From positions 2,705,834 to 2,769,833 of the forward strand of contig CM030944.1 in NCBI GenBank assembly GCA_018136815.1: a DNA stretch of 64,000 nucleotides, read 5' to 3'. This DNA comes from Isochrysis galbana (lineage: Eukaryota > Haptophyta > Isochrysidales > Isochrysidaceae). Of the stretch, positions 31,279 to 40,924 are shown in pieces. The notes under the pieces were generated by a model. The model had not been told where the DNA came from, did not search any database, and saw only the letters and a program-made list of their open reading frames with translations. A program made the position numbers and the translations under genes. Position 1 is the first letter of the stretch; each line of letters begins with the position of its first letter.

Positions 31279-32404
31279 TGTGGGATGGGCTAAGGAGAGA
31301 GCCGTCCAAATTCGCGCTATTCGTGCACAATAGAGCAGATTCGGTGATGAATCAGAAAGGCGTTGGTGAGGCTCGGATAGGCTTAGCATGAATGAGTGTT
31401 GCACCCCACCTGACTCAGCAAATACGGCTCGACTGGTCACCGCGCTTTGTGCACGAGCGCCAGAGTGTTCTGTGTAGGGCCTACACTAGTCACGCAATAC
31501 AAAAGCATATTGCGACACAACGGTGTGAGGCGGCTGAATTGAGGAAGGCATGAACATTGTTGAAGAATGTTGGGCTAAGATTGCACAGAGCAAACGGAAG
31601 AACGCGCATGGTAGCGCGCGTGGCGGGCGAGCCGGACGGATTGCGCCCGTTGTAGCGCCGGGCGCAGCGTCCAGCCACTCCGGTAAGGCACGACAGAGTA
31701 CAGAGTTTCTTTCGCCCGCCATCGCTCTGCCTCGGATTCGGATTCGCGCGGGGAAAGAGGAGGGGAAATCTTTTGCTCCCCGGTCCCACGATAAAATTGG
31801 GCCTCCCGATTCGCCAGAGTTTTTTTTACCCAAACTCCCCCACCTCCACCTCTATTTCTATCTACGAATACGATATTCATTCCACTACGTACGACGAATG
31901 CGCCGCGCCGCGACCAACAGCCGCGCCTATCGTCCTATCGTGCATCATCGTGTGGACACCGTGTGGAAGCAGAACTGATGAATAGTTACCTCTTGTCAAT
32001 AGAGGAGGCTGAGTTGTGAAGAAAATGGTTGCACTTTTGTTGTAGAAGCCCCTCCCTAAAGTCAAAGTCACTTTGTGAATCTCATGTTCATGAGTGGATG
32101 GGGAGGCGGAACCAAATGGAGGCAAACGACCGCTTGCTTGGTCGTGCGCCCAGGGGCCAGGGGCAAAAGCACCGGGAGGGGGGGAGGGGTCGAGCTTGGA
32201 GCAGTCATCCCGTTCAGAGCAGCCAAGTGGTTCTTGGAACCTTCGATTTTTTAGTATACGTGCTAATACGTCCTAGGCAGGGCTGTGCCCTGATTACCCC
32301 TATTGCCCTTGCACGTGTGTCCATCTCTTTTGCGCGTGTGCACGACAACGCGCTGTACATCCGCAGCGTGCCACAGCTTCCCGATTCATAGCCTGGGGGT
32401 TCCC
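31279..32404. other. Intergenic between convergent coiled-coil and oxygenase genes
   Basis: Serves as the 3' side of both neighbours. A segment at about 31700-31865 (GCCATCGCTC, CGGATTCGCGCGGGG, T-run, ACCCAAACTCCCCCACCTC) is related to parts of 45090-45240 and 56280-56420. No gene. Confidence 0.45.
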
Positions 32405-33361
32405 CTACGGGCGGCTCTCCCCCAGCCACGCCCCTTCACCCTCAGTTGCCTGCGCGCTCGTCTTGCGCCTGGCAGCCTCTTTGACTCTGCGCGCAAGGAG
32501 CTCGCGCACAGCCTGTTGCCGGCCTCCAACGTCCACGCCGTCCCTGAGTGAGGTGCCGACTGCCCCTGTGCCGTTGACGCCCTGTGTGGTAATGGGCTCA
32601 GTGATGACACGATAGAACACGACAAGTACCCACCGCTCCCCCCATTCGACTGGATTCGACTGGTGCCACACCCGAGCATCGAGCACGCAGGCGTCGCCAA
32701 CCCCAATAGGGTACTCAAACTTCTCGGCGTCATTCTCGCCATCCCACACTGTCACGCCGCCTCCTCCGAAGCCGGTCTCGGACGGCAAGCCGAGTATGAG
32801 GGAACCGTCAACGTTGGCACCATCGATATGGCGCGGTAGGTGCGTCTCGCTTGGAACGGCACGGTAGCGCGTCACAAAGGACTGCAGACGGCAGAGACGG
32901 CGGGTGAACTTGGAGCGCAAATACGGGTGGCTGTCGTTGTACCACCGGAGGAAGATGGCGTCGCAAGCGGCAAGGGTGGGGTCGGCTGCGCGCTTCATCA
33001 GCGCTCCTCGCTCCAGGTCGATCTTGCCTGTCGCAACGCCCCCCTCGTACTCCATGAAACAGGAGAGTTGCCAGTGGTCTTTGCCGTATGCTGTGTTTGC
33101 GTAGTCAACCTGCTGCGGTGAGAAGGCACGCACGATCGCGCCGAAAGCGTGCTCAAGCAAGGCGGGGGGTAATGCGGCATGCAGAGCAACGTGGCGCAGC
33201 GGCAGCCACCGATGTCGCGCGAGGGCAGCGCGCGTCGCCGCGCCGAGCTGCACACACGACGCCTGCGGCGCAAAGCGGCGGCGGCGGCGTAGGCGGTACG
33301 CACAGAGCAGCCCGAGCCCGCCCACGAGCAGCAGGTGGGCGGCCGGTCGGAGCAGCATCAT
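32405..33361 (-). CDS. 2-oxoglutarate/Fe(II)-dependent dioxygenase, membrane-anchored
   Basis: A 318-residue single-exon gene starting at the first of two adjacent ATGs. A short hydrophobic N-terminus (LLLVGGLGLLCAY) followed by RLRRRRR looks like a signal anchor. The double-stranded beta-helix core is complete: LPRHIDGANVDGSLILGL carries the HxD iron ligands, GGGVTVWDGEN follows, and VLDARVWHQSNPVEWGERWV carries the distal His and the Arg that binds 2-oxoglutarate. The prolyl-4-hydroxylase-like group hydroxylates proteins, but the substrate cannot be read from the sequence. The basic tail (about residues 280-318) is variable. The region upstream of the start on the minus strand is pure pyrimidine repeat, so the N-terminus is not extended. 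Confidence 0.8.
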   Translation of the reverse strand: MMLLRPAAHLLLVGGLGLLCAYRLRRRRRFAPQASCVQLGAATRAALARHRWLPLRHVALHAALPPALLEHAFGAIVRAFSPQQVDYANTAYGKDHWQLSCFMEYEGGVATGKIDLERGALMKRAADPTLAACDAIFLRWYNDSHPYLRSKFTRRLCRLQSFVTRYRAVPSETHLPRHIDGANVDGSLILGLPSETGFGGGGVTVWDGENDAEKFEYPIGVGDACVLDARVWHQSNPVEWGERWVLVVFYRVITEPITTQGVNGTGAVGTSLRDGVDVGGRQQAVRELLARRVKEAARRKTSAQATEGEGAWLGESRP

Positions 33362-34369
33362 GCGAGCTGATCCTCCCAAAGAGGCGAGCCCCTCGCCCTG
33401 TCCAACCGCGAGAGAGAGGAAAGGACGGAAGGAAAGATATGGGGAGGGAGGGGGAGAGGGGGAGGGAGGAAGGTGTGTATGTGGGAAGGGGGGGGAGAGG
33501 AGAACGAGGAGGGAGGGAGGGAGGGAGCGAGGGAGGGGGGGGGGGGGGGGGGGGGAGAGAGAGAGAGAGAGAGAAAGAGCGGAGAGCGGAGAGCGCAGCG
33601 GCCGTCGGTTGCGGCGCGGCGGAGGGCGACCGAGGCTCCGAAAACAAAACAATGATGGTCAATGGTCCGTCCCCTACGAGTACTCTACTCTACTTTAGAT
33701 GGGAAATACAGTGACAGTGAGTGAGGGGGCTTCCAAATACTAGGGCGGTCAAACAGGGGCTTTCAACTATTGGTAAGTGGTAAGGGTTGGGTTACATTTT
33801 TTGACCGTGGCGCGATGCTCAACGAAAAACCTGCACGGGGGGCCACCTGCCGCCACGAAAATCTTCGCCAGGAAATGGAAATGGTGCGATTCCCCCCGCC
33901 CCCCTTCCCCTCTCCACTCTCCACTCTCTCCCCTACGTCTACGTGTCTAGTGTCTACGTCACGCGCGCTCCAACTATCGTTAAAACGATAGGGTCATGGA
34001 ACGCGCGCCGCTCCCGCTCCCCTCCTCCCTTGCCACCTGTCGCATCCGCGATCGACCTTTTTGTTTTAGAAGTTGTTTGCGTTTCTATGTTCCCTCCTTG
34101 CAGGCTAGCCACGAGTCACCGTCGCAGTGTCCTACATTCGTCCATTCGCCCTTGTTGCCCTCGCCTCCTTTATCGCCTCCTTTGTCGCCTGCTTGCCCCT
34201 CACCTGGCTTACCTCCTTGCGTGCTCCTCGCGTTTTAGGCTAAGTCGCGCGATCAGGTATCGCCGGTGCAAGGAACCGCCCCCTTGTGTGACCCTGATTC
34301 CCCCTCAGGTGTTGGCCGTTGGATTATACCGTGGCGCTATTTTACTTCGGTCTTCATCAAATCACTTAA
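33362..34369. other. Intergenic upstream of the oxygenase gene
   Basis: A purine-rich stretch (33410-33600) with a poly-G run and (GA)n at about 33555-33575 forms the immediate upstream region. TTAGATGGGAAATACAG near 33695 resembles one MITE end without a partner. TAGGGCGGTCAAACAGGGGC near 33741 recurs inverted, with one base less, near 60910-60931. No gene. Confidence 0.45.
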
Positions 34370-34711
34370 CACTAAGTTTATACTTAGCTCGCCCATGGGG
34401 GGGCACGAGCCCCCCCCCCTTTCCACTCCTCCCCTGCCATGGGGGAGGAACCACCCATCCTCCTGGCACGCCTGATGGCTTGCCAGGAGGCCACTGCCCT
34501 GCTGACCCTCTCTCCCACTGACAGGCTCGCCTGATTCGCCCATCCTGGCCCGGCGTGGCCAGCCCATTGCTCCAACCCCTCCTCCTCCCCTGTTCGACAG
34601 GAAGACAGGTGCAGCGTGGGGGCCCCTGAGGCTCAGGAGCGCCAGCGAGGGAGAGGCAGGGGAGGCCAGGGCCCAGCCCCAGCCTCCTCTGCCCCCTGAG
34701 CTGGCCTCCAT
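34370..34711 (+). repeat. Palindrome-headed dispersed element, copy C
   Basis: Head ACTAAGTTTATACTTAGCT, then the same hairpin and body as copies A and B, ending GCCCCCTGAGCTGGCCTCCATG. The GA microsatellite starts directly at its 3' end. Confidence 0.8.
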
Positions 34712-34720
34712 GAGAGAGAG

Positions 34721-34773
<53 letters not shown>

Positions 34774-34850
34774 CAGAGAGAGAGAGAGAGAGGCAGAGAG
34801 AGAGAGAGAGGCAGAGAGAGAGAGAGAGAGGCAGAGAGGGGTGGGGGGCA
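34712..34850 (+). repeat. (GA)n tract interrupted by GGCAGA
   Basis: GA dinucleotides with regularly placed AGGCAGAGAG interruptions, then GGGGTGGGGGGCAGAG. Confidence 0.9.
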
Positions 34851-34869
34851 GAGAGAAGAGAGGGAGGTT

Positions 34870-35630
34870 ATGCTGTTAAAATAAAAAAGGAATGATCGTA
34901 GAAATAATTTTAATCAATTAAATATAAATATAATATTTTTGTGAAAATATACTTTTCAATTAATTATTCAGATAATAAATAATTAAATATCAAAAACGGA
35001 ATGAGCTAATTATAATTAAATATAATTTATTATAATATTTTTTTCGAAAATATACTTTTCAATGAATTATTCGAATAAAAATCAAAAACGGAATTAGCGT
35101 ATGGATAATTTTAATTAATTAATTATTATTTATTATAACATTTTTTACGAAAATACACTTTTCAATGAATTATTCAAATTAAAGTTTACTGAAATACTAG
35201 TAATAAAATTATTATTCAGTGACAATAAATTTGATCCTTAAAAATGTTGAATTGAAAATTATAACTTGATAGTAATTATCTTAGTAAACCTTAGTTTAAA
35301 ATGAAGACTTATAGTCATAGCATCGTTTGAATAAACACATAATAGTAAAATTTATTTGGTTTTTTGTGGTTTTTATTTATGTTAAATATTCTTAATGTTA
35401 ATATTTTACTTGACGAGATCAAAATCAAAATGACTGATATTTAATTCAACTTGAATTTTTGGTTAGATTTTTATTTATACTTTTTTTATATTACGTCTTT
35501 AATAATCTTTAATTTAATTACCATATTGTACTTATATATTATATTTTAATATTAATCCTAGCAACCTCATGTCATTTCTAAAACTGTTCGCTGTTAGATA
35601 CTCTAAGTTTTAAAAACTATTTTTACGGGG
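34870..35630. other. AT-rich island with three 103-bp degenerate repeats
   Basis: About 750 bases of strongly AT-rich DNA in an otherwise GC-rich window. GAAAATAYACTTTTCAAT recurs at 34943, 35046 and 35149, spaced 103 bp, each followed by AATTATTC and (for the first two) ATCAAAAACGGAAT. No open frame of note. It could be organellar or other foreign DNA or a decayed satellite. Confidence 0.75.
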
Positions 35631-35726
35631 GAGAAAGAGAACAGAGAAAAGAGGAGAAAGGAGAACAGAGGATCGGAGGGGGGAAGAGAGAGAGAAGGAG
35701 AGCGAGCCAAAGAGAGGAGGAACCCC

Positions 35727-35935
35727 CCGTTTGCTATCGGGGGATTTCCTCTTCCCCCGATAGCTATCGGGGGGTCCGCTTACGGCACCCCCCAGGAGCT
35801 ATCCCCCGATAGCTCTCGGGGGATTTTCTCGGCCCCCCGGTAGCTCTCGGGGGGGCTGTTGGCGATCGGGAAAAAAATTCCCCCCGATAGCTATCGGGGG
35901 CCCCCGATAGCTATCGGGGGGCGTTGGCTCCTGGG
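35727..35935. repeat. Cluster of CCCCCGATAGCTATCGGGGG palindromes
   Basis: The 20-bp perfect palindrome occurs at 35754-35773, 35881-35900 and 35901-35920 (the last two directly adjoining). Near copies are at 35803-35822 and about 35834-35854 (CTCTCGG variants), and a half copy ends near 35743. Spacers are short and unlike each other. Confidence 0.9.
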
Positions 35936-36133
35936 GGGTAACATATATTCCATCTCTCTCTCTGGGAGCGAGGAATAATGTGCCTGGGTGGTGGAAGAGG
36001 GACGAGCGCGAGGAGGAGGAAGAGAGATGATCCACGTACATGGGCAAAAGTATAGGGAGGAAAGGAGAGAGAGGGAGGGAGGGAGGGAGGGAGAGGGAGA
36101 GAGGGGGAGGGGGAGGGGGAGGGGGGGGGGGGG

Positions 36134-36172
<39 letters not shown>

Positions 36173-37412
36173 GTCCTCGCTCTCTCCATCCTATCTTCTC
36201 TCATTATTTCGTAGATCAAAGGGAGCTTTTCTATCTTTTTGAGCCACACCCCATTCTCTCTCTCCTTCCCTCCCTCCCTCTCCGCCCTCTCTCTCTTCTC
36301 TCCGATCCCTTCATCAGCGACGTCTGAGCAATTCTCCCTTCTCACCACTTCCACTTCCACATCCCATTTTCCCTCTCGCTCTCTCCTCCCCCCGCTTTCC
36401 CTTTCTCTCTTCTCCCCCACACATCCCAGACTAGATTACCACCGCCCGTGCATCTGAAACGCAGCGTTTCATGAAGAAGGCGCCGTTTTACAAAGATAAT
36501 TCAGAGGGGAGGAGATGGCTGACAGGGAGACAAAGAAGCCGGGATCCCTCAAAAGAAGAGAGGTTGGTTGTTGGCGCGCTGTCTTCCTCCTCTCTCCCCT
36601 TCAAGTGGCGTTGCCCTTACGCTCAGTCTTTCTCACGGTAAGAGTACAGATTTTTCCCCTCTTTTGCCGACCCCTCTGCTCCACCACCGTCATCATCGCT
36701 CCTCTCCTCGTCCCCCTACAAATGAAAGAATCCCGATGAGTACTCGCCGAGGAAAAGGTCAGCATTTGTTCTCTCTCTCATCTCTCCCTCTCTTCACGCT
36801 TTATCCCTCTCATTCTTCTCTCTCCTCGTCCCCCTCCACCTCTCCCCTTTTCCCTCTCCCTCCCTCCCTCTCTCTCTCCCTCCCTCTCTGCGATGGGTGC
36901 GCCCGCCGCTTCCCGCCTCTTTCTCACACTCCCACCTCCCCTCACTCCTGCTCACTGTGGTACACACACGCGCCGCTCGGCCTCACTGTCGGCTCATGCT
37001 CATGCACACTCCATGCATGCACGCCTCTCCCTCCCCCTCCCTCCCTCCCTTTCTCCCGTTCTCCACTCGCGAAAGAGGATGTTCCGAAAGAGGATGGTTC
37101 ACCTTCCCACGAGAGTTGGAGCGAGAGAGAGAGGAAGGGAGGGAGGCAGGGGGAACGAGAGGCGTACAGGCATGATACGGGCGGGATAGAGGAAGTAGGG
37201 CAGCAAGGCAGGGAAGGAGGGAGAGGAAGGGAGAGCGGAGAAGGAATGGAGGGGGAGTGAGTGAGGGCAGCCAAACAGGCAAGTGGGAATGAGGGGCATA
37301 GCGGAGGGAGCGCATGCGCGCAAGAGAGAGCGCGCGCGCGCGCACTTGCGAGGAATAGGGAGGGATGCAGGGGAAACGAGCGATGAATGGCACGCGCCGG
37401 AGGGGCATGTAA
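35936..37412. other. Purine/pyrimidine-rich intergenic region before the tyrosinase-protease gene
   Basis: Holds poly-G with (GA)n at about 36120-36166, then long pyrimidine-rich sequence. A small frame starting ATG 36515 encodes a basic stretch and VFLLSPLQVALPLRSVFLT before a strong GTAAGA donor at 36638; it could be a leader exon, but its phase does not match the visible acceptor near 37446. Otherwise nothing recognised. Confidence 0.4.
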
Positions 37413-40400
37413 ATGCCGACCCGAAACGTTCCAACGATCCCCACAGGATGCTCCAACTCGAAGGCGGCTGTGGATGGAACAACGCCACCTCCCACCAACC
37501 AGAATGATGAAGCCGAAGCTGGCCCCGTCATCTCCGTGCCAACGACGGGCGCGGGTTCCCCGCCCTCCAAGGGATCAGATGTCCACTGGACGCGGGCTGA
37601 ACTGCCCGACTTGGTTGTCACACGCCATGAATTACGTCGGATGCCGCGATCGGAGCAGGTGCCACGCATCCTTCGCCATGCCCCATGCAGGCTGACGGTT
37701 GAACCCGACGCCACCTGCCCCAAACGCTTTGTCGCCCAGGTCCGCTTCGCGCGCGCCTGCCTCAAGCTGCGCGAGAACGTGGACGGCGCCGGCACGTCTG
37801 AATGGTTCCGCCTTGCTGTGATCCACGGCGGGCTGCCACCACTTCCGCAAAGCTCCCACCCTGAGTATTGCGCGCACAGGTGTGTGCGGGTGACCGGTCC
37901 GCATGTCAACACACCGGCGGCGCCCACCAAGCGCGTTGCTTGCTCACCCTTCGTCGCGCGCGGGTGCAGGCGCTCTTGCTTCGCAACCTGGCATCGGCCA
38001 TACATGAACGAGTTCGAGCAAGCTTTGCGCCGTGCGGACCTGGCCCTTGGCGGCGACAGCAACATCGGCCTTCCCTACTGGGATTGGATGGAGCCGGAAG
38101 TGAATGGCGAAGTTATCCCAGGTGAAGCTCGATCGGCCTCATACCCCGGACTGTTAGCGTTGGCCGCCTTGCTATGCGCGTTCCGTTTAGGGCATTGCCG
38201 AACTCTTGCCCTCAATAGGCATCGTGCGCGAGATGCTCCTTGTACCGTTCGAGGCCGACTTCTTTCCGGTTGAGCCATCGCCGCCGTTGGATCCTCTTAC
38301 GCAAATCGCGAGCGAGCGAGCGATGTACAACTCGCTTGTGCGATCGCGAGTCCCAGACCTTGGCTACGCGGTGCTGCGCTCGACAAATTTTCTCAACTTC
38401 TCGTGTACTGCGTTCCAGGTTTGCGATACCACAGTCACAGCCGGCGCTACGAGAGATGGGCCCCTATATCCCAACCAAGGGCTGGGTACATCATCGCTCG
38501 GCCCCTTGCGTAGCGCCTGCGCGACACCCCTTAGGAGACGCACCACACTGGCCCCTGCAGACCTCGCGCAGCCCGTCGATCGAGGCACCTCACAATTCGA
38601 TTCATGGGATGGTTGGTGGCCTCATGGGCACCTTCCAGTCTGCGTTCCACCCCATCTTCTGGCTCCACCATTGCAACGTCGATCGTATCTTGGAGAAGTA
38701 CCTCGAGGTGCGCGACAGCCCATATGCCTCGGGGCGAGAGCGCCCTTGGAATGATTGACCGATGCCACCATGTCCACTTGCCGAAGAGGAGGCGCCGCAT
38801 TGCTTTGGCGCTACATCCCCTCCCCCCGCTCCCTACTACTGCTGTGAACACGTACTCCGAGGATGGAGTGCGATGCACTTGCCGAGTAGGCGATCGTTTC
38901 AATCCACGGAATGGCCCACCGCTCGGCAGTTGGAGATCGACACCGAACGAGAGCTCAGGGGCATTGCGCAGCGCGTCGACGGCACTCCTTCTCGCGGCTT
39001 TCCTGACGGGCCATACGGGCGCTACCTGCCCTTCACCAACTACACCAACGGCAACCCATACCATGCGTCCGATTGCTTCGTCAGCCTCACTCGCTTTGGA
39101 GTTCGATACGACCAGCTCCCGCCGCTTGTCGCACCGCAAATTCGTGAACCGCCTTGGCTCGCGTGCTTCAAGGCGAGCACGTGCCTTCCCCGCCATTCAT
39201 CCTGAGCTTCGAAGGTCGCTGCTCCTTGGCGCGTGCCATCACCCGCATACGCTCCCCACGCCGGCGCCACACTCGCCTTGCAGGTGGACGTGCTCAAGGT
39301 TAAGAATCCTTGCCTCGTGCACATCTTCGTGTCCGATGGCACGTCGGGCGATGTGTGGTCTCCGCCGTCCGGCGACCGGGAAGCCTTGATGGAGGCACCG
39401 TCGTTCGCGGGCACGGGCGCCATCTTCTTCTTGGACTCACCAGCGGGATGTGAGAACTGCAAGGTGCTTGTTTTCGTGCTGCTCGTGCCTCGTGCAAGCG
39501 CACATGCCAAACCAGCTGAGCGCGTCAGAGGCAGGGTGTTATTCGAGTTGCTTACGCTAGCGTGAGTCGGTATGGGCGCTTCCGGCAAGTGCGAGCAACA
39601 CACTTGTCCTAGTTCCTATACCCCCCCTCCCCTCCCGCTCTTCTGCTCCTCGCCTTCACCACCCCCTCCCTCCTAGGTGAATCCCGTGTTCGATCTTTAT
39701 GTCGACATCACAGCCGCCTTACGGTCAGCTTCCATCATGCCGAGCAACGCACAGCTCCACGTGCTCGTCGAGAAGGCGAATGGAGATGTTGTCCCTATTG
39801 ACGAGGTGCACAGCCGTGTGACCAAGCCTCTGTTCGCGAGGAGCTTCACTGCGGGCATCGATCGAGCCGCAAGTCTGACGACTCCTCGGCCGCTTTCCGT
39901 CCTCAGGCTGGTGTGCCGACTCCAAAACTGTGTGGCCCCAAGCTCTCCATCCTCGGCCGCGAGGATTCGACGGACATGTCCTCCCGCGACGATATCAAGG
40001 AGGTCCAGGCCATCCTTGCAGGTGCTGGGTACTACGATGGCGCCCAAACGGGCGAACGGGACGACGCCACCATCGCCGCGCTTAAAAAATTCCAGGAGGC
40101 CATGAGCATCGACGCTAATGGAGTCGTCGGCCACGAGACCCGCAAAGCGCTGCTCTCGGCGCTCATCTTGGGTGATGACGACGAGGAGCCCGGCGCTCGC
40201 CTTCCTTCCATGGTGAAGGGAGGTACTACTCGTTGGACGCTCGACCTTGAGTCGGTGCCACCGACGCTTAAAATCGAAGGGCTCTTGAAGGATTTGGAGG
40301 CGGCCTTCAGCACGTGGGCAGAGGCGGCGGAGATGCAGTTCGTTTACGTCACAGCTGAGCAGCTTGCAGGTGGGCGATGCAAAAAGCTTGCCAAGGGAGA

Positions 40401-40924
40401 CCACCTCGTTGCACGGACCCATTATTTGGAGAAGAGCAGCTCTCCACCAAACGTGATGTGATTCCATTCAGCTCTCTGTCGAGGGAGCGTCCCGCGTGTG
40501 CAGTCTTCCCGGTCACCTCGCGTCTCCACTACCGATGGCCGACCCATAATCCCCCCCTTTTATGGATGCAGAGGCTCCCGCAGCAGACGATGTGCTTACG
40601 ATCTCTTTCGGCAAGATGGCAAGGGACGGCACGAATGCCTTTGATGGCCCCGGTGGACAGCTCGCTCACGCTCTACCAGCTTCAATAGTATTCGATGCGT
40701 CTGAACGCTGGGAGCTCTCAACGGAGTCGAACCCGCTCCGCAAGCACCAGACCTGGGAGGAGCAATACTTCCAAATAAAGCCGGTTGCCCTTCACGAGAT
40801 TGGCCATTGTCTTGGGCTTGAGCACTCGCCGGTGCCGAATGACGTCATGTCTGCCTTTTATGACGCGAAACAGACGGAGCTATCCCCCGTCGACGTGGAG
40901 CGCATCAAGGACGCGCTTGCTTGA
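37413..40924 (+). CDS. Tyrosinase fused to a peptidoglycan-binding-like domain and a matrixin metalloprotease
   Basis: Ten exons: 37413-37658, 37740-37879, 37970-38121, 38219-38418, 38561-38707, 38930-39172, 39284-39463, 39677-39805, 39907-40369, 40584-40924; 746 residues, phases consistent. Tyrosinase half: CuA ligands H111, H128 and H137 (splicing out 37880-37969 creates the required H-x8-H), GLPYWDWM, CuB APHNSIHGMVGG (H257, H261) and FWLHHCNVDR; then YLPFTNYTNGNPY and the C-terminal beta-domain with FAGTGAIFF, CENCK, YVDITAALR. Exon 9 starts with the tyrosinase tail AGVPTPKLCGP and runs on into a PG_binding_1-type domain (about 503-570). Exon 10 holds FDGPGGQLAHA and the zinc site HEIGHCLGLEH (H704, E705, H708, H714) with Met-turn NDVM. 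No PRCGxPD cysteine switch is visible. The intron after 39172 is GC-AG. The start is uncertain: no signal peptide at 37413, so an upstream exon may be missing. Confidence 0.85.

Noticed and set aside
36515-36637. A signal-anchor leader exon for the tyrosinase-protease gene
   Set aside because: The hydrophobic stretch and GTAAGA donor are attractive, but the donor is phase 0 while the only good acceptor before the tyrosinase part (near 37446) needs phase 1.
39677-40105. Two-gene model: tyrosinase ending in the 39677 frame and a separate protease gene starting near 39913
   Set aside because: The 39677 frame loses tyrosinase similarity after VVPIDE, whereas splicing 39806-39906 restores the tyrosinase tail AGVPTPKLCGP in the same exon as the PG-binding domain.
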